NCBI GenBank assembly: GCA_021776135.1
Contig: JAJFGL010000019.1
Span: forward strand, 1-64,000
Length of the DNA stretch: 64,000 bases
Direction of reading: 5' to 3'
Source: Kiloniellaceae bacterium
GTDB taxonomy: Bacteria; Pseudomonadota; Alphaproteobacteria; Kiloniellales; J153
Shown: positions 36,387 to 44,082 of the stretch, one piece after another
Position numbering within the stretch: position 1 is the first letter of the stretch
Layout of the letters: each line of letters begins with the position of its first letter
Notes under the pieces: model-generated
Database searches by the model: none
What the model was told of the DNA's origin: nothing
Seen by the model: only the letters and a program-made list of their open reading frames with translations
Program-made: the position numbers and the translations under genes

Positions 36387-36823
36387 GATTCTGCCTCTCC
36401 GTCTTGGGCCAAGGTTATGATTTTTTGGGCGAGATCGCGGATCGTCTCGGCGACCTGAGCTTGGCGCGCGGGGTCGCGCAAGGGCGGGATTTCGATTTCT
36501 AAAATGCGGGCGCCGGCCTTGGCCTCGGCCCCCAAGGCGCGGGCCGGGCCAGGGTGCGCGGCGCGGAAGGCCTTCAGGAAGGCACTGCGTTCATCGGGCG
36601 CGAAATGGCAGATCTTGAAGATGGTTTCGATATGCTGCGCCGGCAGGGGAATGCGGTAGGCCGGGTTGGTGATCTGGGAAATAAAACTCTTGTGGGTGCC
36701 CAGGGCCACCGCGAGCCGCTGGCGAGTGCCCGAAGGCCGGCGGTCGATGGCCGCGCGCAGGAGGTTCTTGTAGGCGGCGACCGCCCGCTCCGCTTGCGGA
36801 CGTAAGTCCGGCGCTTCAGCCAT
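36383..36823 (-). CDS. Small HTH-like protein inside the Dha operon
   Basis: 146 residues, family not recognised. The central part TRQRLAVALGTHKSFISQIT, followed by hydrophobic and charged helices up to FAPDERSAFLKAF, looks like a Cro/XRE-type helix-turn-helix with extra helices. The C-terminal third is an Ala/Ile-rich helix. ATG 36823 has GGGAGGG upstream and overlaps the enzyme I stop (ATGGCTGA). Its position between enzyme I and DhaK makes a role in control of this operon plausible, but this is inference. Confidence 0.75.
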   Translation of the reverse strand: MAEAPDLRPQAERAVAAYKNLLRAAIDRRPSGTRQRLAVALGTHKSFISQITNPAYRIPLPAQHIETIFKICHFAPDERSAFLKAFRAAHPGPARALGAEAKAGARILEIEIPPLRDPARQAQVAETIRDLAQKIITLAQDGEAES

Positions 36824-38447
36824 GGCGCCCTCCCGTCCCAAGCTGACGGTGAATGGCCAGCTTCACCGGCCCCAGTTGCGCCGGGGCGACGGAGAGCGAA
36901 CGCAGCCCGCAATCGAGCAGCAGGGGCAAAAGGTCCGGGTCCGAGGCCATGTCGCCACACAGGCTAATTTCAATACCCTTGGCGCGCGCCGCGTCCACGC
37001 AGCGGCGGATGGTTTCCAGCACCGCCGGGTTGCGGGCATCGGCGAGGCTGGCCACGGCGGGATTGTCGCGGGCGCTGGCGGTCAGGTACTGCACCAGGTC
37101 GTTGGAACCGATGGAAAAGAAATCGGCCGCGAAACTTCCGGCGTTGAGGGCGGCGGCGGGCACCTCGATCATCATGCCCAGGGCCGGCCGGGCGTGGGCG
37201 ATCCCCGCCGCCGCCAAGTCCGCCAAGGCCCGGTCCAGAAGCACGCGCACCCGCGCCATCTCGTCCGGCACCGTCACCATGGGGACCATGACCTTGAGCG
37301 GCCCCAGGGCGGCGGCCCGCGCCAGGGCGCGCAGTTGAACCGCGAAAATTTCCGGGTGCCGGAGCGACAGGCGCAAGCCGCGCACCCCCAGGAAGGGATT
37401 GGTCTCGCCCACCGGCGTGACCCCGGGGATGGGCTTGTCGCCCCCGGCGTCCAGGGTCCGTATGGTGACCGGGCGCCCGGCCGCCCAGTCCAGGAGGCGC
37501 TTGTAGACGCCGAACTGCGCGTCTTCGCCGGGCAGGTGTCCGCCGCTAAACAGAAACTCGGTGCGGGTCAGGCCGATGCCGTCGCAGTGTTCCGGCGGCA
37601 GGCTGTCCAGAAGCGCCGGATCGTCGAGGTTGATCGACACCTGAACCGCCGTGCCGCCGCCGGTGACCGCCGGGCGGGCGATCAGGTCTTCCCAGGCGCG
37701 CCGGTCCGTGGCGAGGGCATCGAGACGGTCCTTCGCCGCCGCCAAGGCATCCTGGCCCGGCGCGACGATTAGTTTACCGGCCTTGGCGTCGAGAACCGCG
37801 GGCGCGCCGTGCAAGGCGCTGTCGAGCCTGGCGTTCAGACCGACCACCAGGGGCACGCCGTGGGCGCGCGCCAGGATGGCGACGTGACCGGTCGGGCTGC
37901 CGCCTAGAATAGCCGCGCCGCGCAAGGACGGCCCCTGGAGTTCCAGAAACCTGGACGGTGTAAGATCCTCGGCGAGAAGGACCGTGTCCTTTTCCATTTG
38001 CGCGGGGGCTTCTGTCTGCGTGCCGAAGAGGCTTCGCAAGACCCGGTCCTTGAGATCGAGCAGGTCTTCGGCCCGGGCCTTGAAATAGTCGTCGTCCCCG
38101 GCCCGGTACTCGGCAACTTCGCCGTCGAGGGCCGTGGCCCAAGCCTCATGGGCGGGGCCGCCGGCTTCGATCTTGGCGAAAGACAGCGCCAGAAAATCCT
38201 CGTCCTCGAGCAAGGCGCTTTGAAATTCGAGAATCTCGGCGCCCAGATCGCCGGCCTTGGCGGCCAGGGCCTCAAGCTCGCGGCCGGCAAGCACGATGGC
38301 GTCTTCCAGCGCCTTGCGTTCCTCCGGCGACGATCCCGCTTGGCGGCCGCCCTGGTGCGCGGCCGCTTCGATGACCAGGGTTCCAATCACGAGTCCCTTG
38401 GCCGCCGAAAGCCCCGTGAACACGCGCTCGGACACCGCTTCAGCCAT
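36816..38447 (-). CDS. PTS enzyme I (PEP-protein phosphotransferase)
   Basis: 543 residues, slightly shorter than classical PtsI (about 575). It takes phosphate from PEP and passes it to HPr. The active histidine is in GGSPTGHVAILARAHGVP near residue 182. The C-terminal PEP-binding barrel includes GIGLTRTEFLF, VMVPMVTVPDEM, GMMIEVPAA and the cysteine region LCGDMASD. Overlaps with HPr upstream and the HTH-like gene downstream. A private enzyme I for the Dha system is likely. Confidence 0.93.
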   Translation of the reverse strand: MAEAVSERVFTGLSAAKGLVIGTLVIEAAAHQGGRQAGSSPEERKALEDAIVLAGRELEALAAKAGDLGAEILEFQSALLEDEDFLALSFAKIEAGGPAHEAWATALDGEVAEYRAGDDDYFKARAEDLLDLKDRVLRSLFGTQTEAPAQMEKDTVLLAEDLTPSRFLELQGPSLRGAAILGGSPTGHVAILARAHGVPLVVGLNARLDSALHGAPAVLDAKAGKLIVAPGQDALAAAKDRLDALATDRRAWEDLIARPAVTGGGTAVQVSINLDDPALLDSLPPEHCDGIGLTRTEFLFSGGHLPGEDAQFGVYKRLLDWAAGRPVTIRTLDAGGDKPIPGVTPVGETNPFLGVRGLRLSLRHPEIFAVQLRALARAAALGPLKVMVPMVTVPDEMARVRVLLDRALADLAAAGIAHARPALGMMIEVPAAALNAGSFAADFFSIGSNDLVQYLTASARDNPAVASLADARNPAVLETIRRCVDAARAKGIEISLCGDMASDPDLLPLLLDCGLRSLSVAPAQLGPVKLAIHRQLGTGGRHG

Positions 38448-38745
38448 CGAAATTCCGTTCGATCAAACCGACCAGGGCCGCCACCGCGTCATGCGCCTGC
38501 GCGCCGCTGGCCCGCACGCCCAAGGTTTCGCCAAAGCCGGCCTTCATTTTCATCACCGCGTTGGGGGACTTGGCGTTGATCCAGGGTCCGTTGCCGCCGC
38601 CGCGAATCTCGACCTTTGCCTCGAAGCTCTTGGCCAGCTTGGTCAGCTTGACCGCCGGGCGGGCGTGCAGGCCGGTCGGGTCGCGCACCACGGCTTCACC
38701 GTGCACAAAAGAGTCTTCGCCCTGTGTTTGGGCCGCATCGCTCAT
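38440..38745 (-). CDS. HPr-like phosphocarrier protein
   Basis: 101 residues. The phosphorylated histidine lies in DPTGLHARPAVKLTKLAKSF near residue 31. The serine-site region reads INAKSPNAVMKMKAGFG, so a serine is kept at the regulatory position, although no HPr kinase gene is nearby. A short polar N-terminal extension precedes the domain. ATG 38745 overlaps the DhaM stop (ATGA); a longer upstream frame lies inside dhaM. Confidence 0.92.
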   Translation of the reverse strand: MSDAAQTQGEDSFVHGEAVVRDPTGLHARPAVKLTKLAKSFEAKVEIRGGGNGPWINAKSPNAVMKMKAGFGETLGVRASGAQAHDAVAALVGLIERNFDG

Positions 38746-39131
38746 GACAGGAATTCCTCGGCCGTGGACCGTACCGCGTCGAGGCTGGCCCCGCCCGAGG
38801 CCTCGGTCGCGGCCATGACCGCGCCTTCGACAATGGGCGCGTCGCACAAGACGACCTCGCCCAATAACTCGTCCGCCATGAGTTCGATGGCCATTTCGCT
38901 GTTGGTTTCGGCGCCGCCCAGATCGACCAGGACCGCCACGCCCTTGGGTCCCATGACCTTGCGGATCGCCGCTTGAATGGCGCCGACGTCGGTGCCCAGG
39001 CCGCCTTCGGAATTGCCCCCGCAGTAGGCGACCCGCACTTCCTCGCCGACCATTTCCCGGACCATGTCCGCCGCCCCCTTGGCGACCTCGGGGGAATGGG
39101 ACACGATCACAATCGCCACGCAGTCCGTCAT
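38742..39131 (-). CDS. dhaM: DhaM, EIIA-type phosphotransfer subunit
   Basis: A 129-residue EIIA-mannose-fold domain that passes phosphate from HPr to the ADP held on DhaL. The phosphohistidine is in VIVSHSPEVAKG near residue 12. Unlike E. coli DhaM, where HPr and a partial enzyme I are fused to this domain, here the three functions are separate adjacent genes. ATG 39131 overlaps the dhaL stop (ATGA). Confidence 0.93.
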   Translation of the reverse strand: MTDCVAIVIVSHSPEVAKGAADMVREMVGEEVRVAYCGGNSEGGLGTDVGAIQAAIRKVMGPKGVAVLVDLGGAETNSEMAIELMADELLGEVVLCDAPIVEGAVMAATEASGGASLDAVRSTAEEFLS

Positions 39132-39739
39132 GGATTTTCCTCTAGTACATCGCATACGGTTTCGACCAGAAGCGCCGACGAGCGGGCGCCGGGATCGATA
39201 TGACCGATCGAGCGTTCGCCCAGAAACGAGGCGCGGCCCTTGGTGGCCTTCATGTCTCTGGTCGTTTCAAGACCATCCTTTGCGGCCTGGCGCGCCGCCG
39301 CTATAGGATCGCCCTGCGCCTGGGTAATCGCATCCAGCACCGGCACCAGCACGTCGAGCATGGTTTTTTCCCCGGCCTCGGACCTGCCGCGCTTTTTCAC
39401 CGCCGCCACCCCTTCGGCCAGGCTGGCGGCGAAGTCTTCGCGGGTGGGAGGATCGCCCGTCATGGCCTTGCCCCAGGCCATGAGGAAGGAACCGTACAAC
39501 GGCCCCGAGGCGCCGCCGACCTTCATGACCAGGGTCATGCCCGCCTTCTGCAAGGCCGGACCCAGGGCCAGGGCGTCCAGGTCTTCGGCGGCGGCGGCGA
39601 TCGCCTCGAAACCGCGCTTCATGTTGAAGCCGTGATCGCCGTCGCCGATGGCTTGGTCCAGGGCCGTCAGTTCATCGGTGTGGGCGGCGATCCGGGCCGC
39701 GGTTTCTTCGCGCAGGCGGCGAACGAGATCAGGTGCCAT
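39128..39739 (-). CDS. dhaL: DhaL, ADP-binding kinase subunit
   Basis: A 203-residue subunit holding ADP/Mg as a coenzyme that is rephosphorylated by DhaM. Metal-binding aspartates are in LDQAIGDGDHGFNMKRGF near residue 30. Nucleotide-binding segments are VGGASGPLYGSFL and the DPGARSSALL loop at the end. ATG 39739 overlaps the stop of the ATPase gene upstream by 11 bases. The PTS-type pairing with DhaM, not an ATP-dependent DhaK fusion, is clear from the separate DhaL and DhaM genes. Confidence 0.95.
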   Translation of the reverse strand: MAPDLVRRLREETAARIAAHTDELTALDQAIGDGDHGFNMKRGFEAIAAAAEDLDALALGPALQKAGMTLVMKVGGASGPLYGSFLMAWGKAMTGDPPTREDFAASLAEGVAAVKKRGRSEAGEKTMLDVLVPVLDAITQAQGDPIAAARQAAKDGLETTRDMKATKGRASFLGERSIGHIDPGARSSALLVETVCDVLEENP

Positions 39740-40781
39740 AGGCCGCCTCCCGCGTGGGCGCCGAAGTCGCGGCGATCCGCGCGCCCTGGGAATCGAAGGC
39801 CATCGCGGCGCCAGGATGGACGCCCAAGGTGGTGGTGTCGCCGGGCGCGAAGGCCCCGGCGGCGCCAAGCAGGGCATGGATCTTCGTGCCGCCGCTATCC
39901 AGCACGATGACCGTCTCGACGCCCAGATGCTCCACCGCCCGGACCCGCGCCGGGGTGCCCCCGTCATGGCGCAAAATCACATCTTCCGGCCGCACGCCGA
40001 TCTGGGCGGCGCCCGGCGGCAAGCCGTCCAGGGTCAGGACGCCGGGGTCGAGAATATTGATTTGCGGCGAGCCCAGGCGGCGCGCCACGTAGATATCGCG
40101 GGGAGTTTCGTAAACCGCGCGCGGGGTGTCGATCTGCACCAGAACGCCCTCGCGCAGCACACCGATGCGGTCGGCCAGGGTCATGGCCTCGAGCTGATCG
40201 TGGGTGACATAGAGAGTGGTCGCGCCCAGGTCGTGCTGAATGCGTTTCAATTCGACCCGCATTTCCTCGCGCAGCTTGGCGTCGAGGGAGGACAGGGGTT
40301 CGTCCATGAGGAAGATACTGGGCTGGCGCACCAGGGCGCGGCCGATGGCGACCCGCTGCATCTCGCCGCCCGAGAGCTGGGTCGCCCGGTTCTTAAGTTT
40401 ATCTTCGATGCGCAGAAGCCGCGCGATCTCCCTCACGCGGCCCGCGATTTCGTCCTTGGAAAGATCCATGCCCGGCGCGCGCAGCGGAAACGCCATGTTG
40501 TCGAAAACGCTGTAGTGGGGATAGAGCGAGTACTGCTGAAACACGAAAGCGATATTTCGCGGGGCGGGCGGCCAATCCGTGACCTCGGTGCCGCCAATAC
40601 GGATCGTGCCGCTGTCCGCGCGTTCCAGCCCCGCGACCAGACGCAAGCTGGTGGTCTTGCCGGCGCCGGTCGGCCCCAGAAGCACCACGAATTCGCCGTC
40701 GCCGACGGTTAAGTCGAGGGCTTTGAGCGCGCGGGTCTCGCCAAAGGACTTACCGACGCCCTGTAGAACGACCTCAGCCAT
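39729..40781 (-). CDS. ABC transporter ATP-binding protein, CUT1/UgpC-like (second)
   Basis: A 350-residue ATPase with Walker A GPTGAGKTT near residue 37, Q-loop FVFQQYSLYP, signature LSGGEMQRVAIGRALV, Walker B IFLMDEPLSSLD and H-loop YVTHDQ. The C-terminal TOBE-like domain includes IGVRPEDV. It energises the importer together with the other ATPase. ATG 40781 overlaps the preceding stop (ATGGCTGA). Confidence 0.93.
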   Translation of the reverse strand: MAEVVLQGVGKSFGETRALKALDLTVGDGEFVVLLGPTGAGKTTSLRLVAGLERADSGTIRIGGTEVTDWPPAPRNIAFVFQQYSLYPHYSVFDNMAFPLRAPGMDLSKDEIAGRVREIARLLRIEDKLKNRATQLSGGEMQRVAIGRALVRQPSIFLMDEPLSSLDAKLREEMRVELKRIQHDLGATTLYVTHDQLEAMTLADRIGVLREGVLVQIDTPRAVYETPRDIYVARRLGSPQINILDPGVLTLDGLPPGAAQIGVRPEDVILRHDGGTPARVRAVEHLGVETVIVLDSGGTKIHALLGAAGAFAPGDTTTLGVHPGAAMAFDSQGARIAATSAPTREAAYGT

Positions 40782-41862
40782 GGGCGGCCCCCGCATGATC
40801 GCTGGCCAGGGCGCGGCCGCTTTGGGGATCGAACACCATCAGGCTTTCGGTATCGAAGTTCAGGCCCACGGCCTCGCCGGTCTCCACCCGCATCGTGTTG
40901 GGCGCGCGCACGCGCAAGCGCCCGGCATCGGTATCGACGGTAATCAACTGGCGCGCACCCATGTACTCCACGGCGAAGACCCGGCCCTTCATGGCGCCCT
41001 CTCCGGCGATACGGATATGTTCCGGGCGGACGCCGACTATGACGCCGCCGCTGCCCAAGGCTTCATGCAGGCGGGGCACGGGTATCGCCCCCCCCTTGAC
41101 CCGGATCGCCGAAGCCCCGGCGCCGCCCTCCCCGGTAAGGAAGTTCATGGCGGGGCTGCCGATGAAGCCGGCGACGAAGCGGGTCGCCGGGCGGGCGTAG
41201 ATTTCCGACGGCGGGCCGATTTGCAAGACCTCGCCCTTGTCCATGACGCAGATCCGGTCGGCCATGGTCATGGCCTCGACCTGATCGTGGGTGACATAGA
41301 CCGAGGTCGCGCCGACCCGGTCGTGAAGCCCGCGCAATTCCTCGCACATCAAATCCCGGAACTCCGCGTCCAGGGCGCCCAGGGGTTCGTCCAGAAGAAA
41401 CGCCTTGGCCCGGCGCACGATGGCGCGGCCGAGAGCAACCCGTTGGCGGTCGCCGCTCGACAGGCCGGCGACGGAACGCTTGAGCAGGTGGCCGATCTGC
41501 AACATGCGCGCGACCTCTTGGGTGCGTTCGCGAACTTCCCGGCGCGAAACCCCCGCCATGCGTAAAGGAAAGGAGATGTTCTTGCCCACGGTCATGTGCG
41601 GATAGAGGGCGAACAACTGAAACACGAAAGCGATGTCGCGTTCGCCGCCGCGCTTGTGGGTGACGTCTTCGCCGTCCAGGAAAATCCGCCCCGAAGACGG
41701 CATCTCCAAACCGGCGATCATGCGCAGGGTGGTGGTCTTGCCGCAGCCCGAGGGGCCGAGCATGACAAAGAATTCCCCATCGCGCACCGTGAAGCTGGAG
41801 TCGCGCACGGCGACGAAATCGCCGAAGGCCTTGTGCAGTTGCTCGATCCTGATTTCAGCCAT
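40774..41862 (-). CDS. ABC transporter ATP-binding protein, CUT1/UgpC-like (first)
   Basis: A 362-residue ATPase with Walker A GPSGCGKTTTLR, Q-loop FVFQLFALYP, Walker B AFLLDEPLGALD and H-loop YVTHDQ. The signature reads LSSGDRQRVALGRA: the usual second glycine and the glutamine are changed, which may make one ATP site of a heterodimer weaker. The C-terminal domain has VGVRPEHI. Two different ATPases in one operon suggest a heterodimeric motor. Confidence 0.92.
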   Translation of the reverse strand: MAEIRIEQLHKAFGDFVAVRDSSFTVRDGEFFVMLGPSGCGKTTTLRMIAGLEMPSSGRIFLDGEDVTHKRGGERDIAFVFQLFALYPHMTVGKNISFPLRMAGVSRREVRERTQEVARMLQIGHLLKRSVAGLSSGDRQRVALGRAIVRRAKAFLLDEPLGALDAEFRDLMCEELRGLHDRVGATSVYVTHDQVEAMTMADRICVMDKGEVLQIGPPSEIYARPATRFVAGFIGSPAMNFLTGEGGAGASAIRVKGGAIPVPRLHEALGSGGVIVGVRPEHIRIAGEGAMKGRVFAVEYMGARQLITVDTDAGRLRVRAPNTMRVETGEAVGLNFDTESLMVFDPQSGRALASDHAGAAHG

Positions 41863-41869
41863 GGCCCGC

Positions 41870-42061
41870 TTACTCCGGAAAGTGGCTGACGATCACGAAA
41901 CCGATCGTACCGGTAAGGATCACGGTCAGGGACTGGCTGAAAAGAAAATGCGAAAACGACTGCATGAGCATGAAGACGCCCAGGGCGATCGTCACCGTGG
42001 CCCCATTCTCCCAGGGCCCGCGCCGGAACCAGCGTTTGAAACTATTCCCGCCAGCGGTCAT
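41870..42061 (-). CDS. Small two-helix membrane protein of the ABC operon
   Basis: 63 residues with an amphipathic start (MTAGGNSFKRWFRRGPWEN) and two hydrophobic helices (ATVTIALGVFMLMQSFSHFL and SLTVILTGTIGFVIV). ATG 42061 overlaps the permease stop (ATGA), and the first ATPase begins seven bases after its stop. Small membrane proteins occur in some glycerol-type ABC operons; its role (accessory or assembly) is inferred from position only. Confidence 0.8.
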   Translation of the reverse strand: MTAGGNSFKRWFRRGPWENGATVTIALGVFMLMQSFSHFLFSQSLTVILTGTIGFVIVSHFPE

Positions 42062-43014
42062 TTGCGCACCGCCCCGAAAGTGATGCCGCGCAGCAGTTGA
42101 TTGCGCAGCAGAACCGTGAAGAACACGATGGGCACCAGAAACAAGGTCGTGCCCGCCGCCACCGCCGGCCAGTCGAGCCCGCCTTCGCCGATGATGATGG
42201 GAATGAAGGGCGGCGCGGTCTGGGCGTTGCCGCTGGTCAGCAGCAAGGCGAAAGCATATTCGTTCCAGGCGAAAATCAGGCAGAAAATCGCGGTCGCGGC
42301 GATACCGGCGCGCATTTGAGGCAGGATGACCTTGATGAAGGCTTGCAGGCGGGTGTAGCCGTCGACCACCGCCGCTTCCTCGTACTCGCGCGGGATCTCG
42401 TCGATGAAACCCTTGAGCAGCCAAACCGCCAAGGACACATTGACCGCCGTATAAAGCAGAATCATGCCCAGGATGGTGTCGGAAAGTCCCAGAGTCCGGT
42501 ACATGAGGAAGATGGGGATCGCCACGGCGATGGGCGGCATCATGCGGGTCGAGAGAATGAAAAACAGAAGGTCGTCTTTCAGGGGCACCTTGAAGCGCGA
42601 AAATCCGTAAGCCGCCAAGGTGCCCAGAAAGACCGCTAGAAAAGTCGACCCGAAACCGATGACGACCGAGTTCATGTAACGCCCGGCGAAGCGCGAGGGG
42701 CCGGTGATGACCATGTTGCGCTTGCGCGAAATCTTGTCGTACCAGGCCTTGGGCGGCCCCAGGCTTTCGAGGTATTCCGGGGTTTGGCGGGAGCGGTTGG
42801 TGAAGACATTGACATAGCCTTCGAGGCTGGGCTCGAACACCACCTTGGGCGGATAGGAGATGGAATCCGGCGGCGACTTGAAGCCGGTCATGAGGATCCA
42901 AGCCAAGGGAATCACCGCGACCAAGGCATAGGCCGCGACCAGAATTCCGGCGAACCACTTGCCCGCCGCCTTGATTTCGACCACCGAGTGGGCCGTTGTG
43001 GCGCGCGCGCTCAT
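42058..43014 (-). CDS. ABC transporter permease (MalG-like)
   Basis: A 318-residue inner-membrane subunit with six predicted helices. The N-terminal helix is WFAGILVAAYALVAVIPLAW; the cytoplasmic EAA loop is visible as EEAAVVDGYTRLQAFIKVILP. A large periplasmic segment lies between helices 1 and 2. ATG 43014 overlaps the stop of the other permease (ATGA). Forms the channel with the partner permease. Confidence 0.93.
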   Translation of the reverse strand: MSARATTAHSVVEIKAAGKWFAGILVAAYALVAVIPLAWILMTGFKSPPDSISYPPKVVFEPSLEGYVNVFTNRSRQTPEYLESLGPPKAWYDKISRKRNMVITGPSRFAGRYMNSVVIGFGSTFLAVFLGTLAAYGFSRFKVPLKDDLLFFILSTRMMPPIAVAIPIFLMYRTLGLSDTILGMILLYTAVNVSLAVWLLKGFIDEIPREYEEAAVVDGYTRLQAFIKVILPQMRAGIAATAIFCLIFAWNEYAFALLLTSGNAQTAPPFIPIIIGEGGLDWPAVAAGTTLFLVPIVFFTVLLRNQLLRGITFGAVRK

Positions 43015-43961
43015 TGCTTCACCCGATTGAGCGCCTTGACGTAGATGTTGCCCAGGCCGAACACGGTGACGAAGAGAATCACGGCGAAGGCGGAGGCATA
43101 GCCCGTGCGCCATTTCTCGAAGGCTTCGCGCTTCAGGTTAATGGAGGCCAGTTCGGTGATGGAGCCCGGCCCGCCGGAGGTCAGCTCGACCACCATGTCG
43201 AACATCTTGAAGTTTTCTATGCCCCGGAACAGCACCGCCAACATCAGGAACGGCATGACCCGGGGCAGGGTGATGTGCCAGAACTTCTGCCAGGTGTTGG
43301 CGCGGTCGATCTCCGCCGCCTCGTAGAGATAATCGGGAATCGAGCGCAGCCCCGCCAGGGACAGCAGCATGATGTAGGGTGTCCACATCCAGGTATCGAC
43401 AATGATGATCGACCAGGGCGCCAGGCCCGGCGAGCCAATCATGTCGATGGGGCCGACCTCGACAAAGGCATTGATTATGTAACTGAAGATGCCGGTCTGG
43501 GGTTGATACAGATAAGTCCAGAAGGTGCCGACCACGGCCGGGGACAACATCATGGGGATGAGAATGATGGTGGTCCAGAAACCGGCGCCCTTGAAATTCT
43601 TATTGATGAGCAGCGCCAGGCCGAGACCCAGAATCACCTGAATAATCATGGTCCAGGACACGAAGTGCGCGGTTGCCTGCATGTATTCCCAAACATCCTC
43701 GCTGCCCAGCAGCCGTTCGTAGTTGCGCGTCCCGACCCAATCGATGACGCGGCCGGGCCGGTTGGCGCGGTAATTCGTGAACGACAGATAGACGGTCCAG
43801 ATCAACGGAAATATGTTGATCGCCAACAGCAGCACGATGGTCGGGGCGATAAACAGCCAGGCGATCGCCCGGTCGGAAAGACCGCGCACCCGGCGTGTCA
43901 GCCCGGCCGGCGTCGCGGCGGCGGCCCGGTCGGCGATGGATGCGGCTGTGCGATCCGTCAT
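43011..43961 (-). CDS. ABC transporter permease (MalF-like)
   Basis: A 316-residue permease with about six helices (for instance AIAWLFIAPTIVLLLAINIF and MIIQVILGLGLALLI). The EAA-loop motif reads YEAAEIDRANTWQKFWHITLP, which contacts the ATPases. GAAGGC precedes the start. The gene begins 121 bases after the binding-protein gene, across a strong palindrome. Confidence 0.93.
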   Translation of the reverse strand: MTDRTAASIADRAAAATPAGLTRRVRGLSDRAIAWLFIAPTIVLLLAINIFPLIWTVYLSFTNYRANRPGRVIDWVGTRNYERLLGSEDVWEYMQATAHFVSWTMIIQVILGLGLALLINKNFKGAGFWTTIILIPMMLSPAVVGTFWTYLYQPQTGIFSYIINAFVEVGPIDMIGSPGLAPWSIIIVDTWMWTPYIMLLSLAGLRSIPDYLYEAAEIDRANTWQKFWHITLPRVMPFLMLAVLFRGIENFKMFDMVVELTSGGPGSITELASINLKREAFEKWRTGYASAFAVILFVTVFGLGNIYVKALNRVKQ

Positions 43962-44020
43962 GGTGCCTTCAACTCGGTTGATCTTGGCGCGTGATCTTGG
44001 CGCGGAAACCCGCCCGGCAA

Positions 44021-44052
44021 CCGGCCGAACGCTTTTAAAAGCGTCCGGCCGG
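44021..44052. promoter_or_regulatory. Intercistronic palindrome between binding protein and permease
   Basis: A 32-base near-perfect palindrome: CCGGCCGAACGCTTTT followed by AAAAGCGTCCGGCCGG, one mismatch. In RNA this is a strong stem ending in A/U pairs at the loop. Its place suggests stabilisation of the binding-protein message or partial termination, giving more binding protein than permease. Confidence 0.8.
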
Positions 44053-44082
44053 CCGGCAGGAAGGAACCTGCGGGAAGCGCGG

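Noticed and set aside
41870-42958. A 362-codon frame covering the small membrane protein and the permease
   Set aside because: Only the last 63 codons look like protein; the rest is an out-of-frame shadow of the permease gene.
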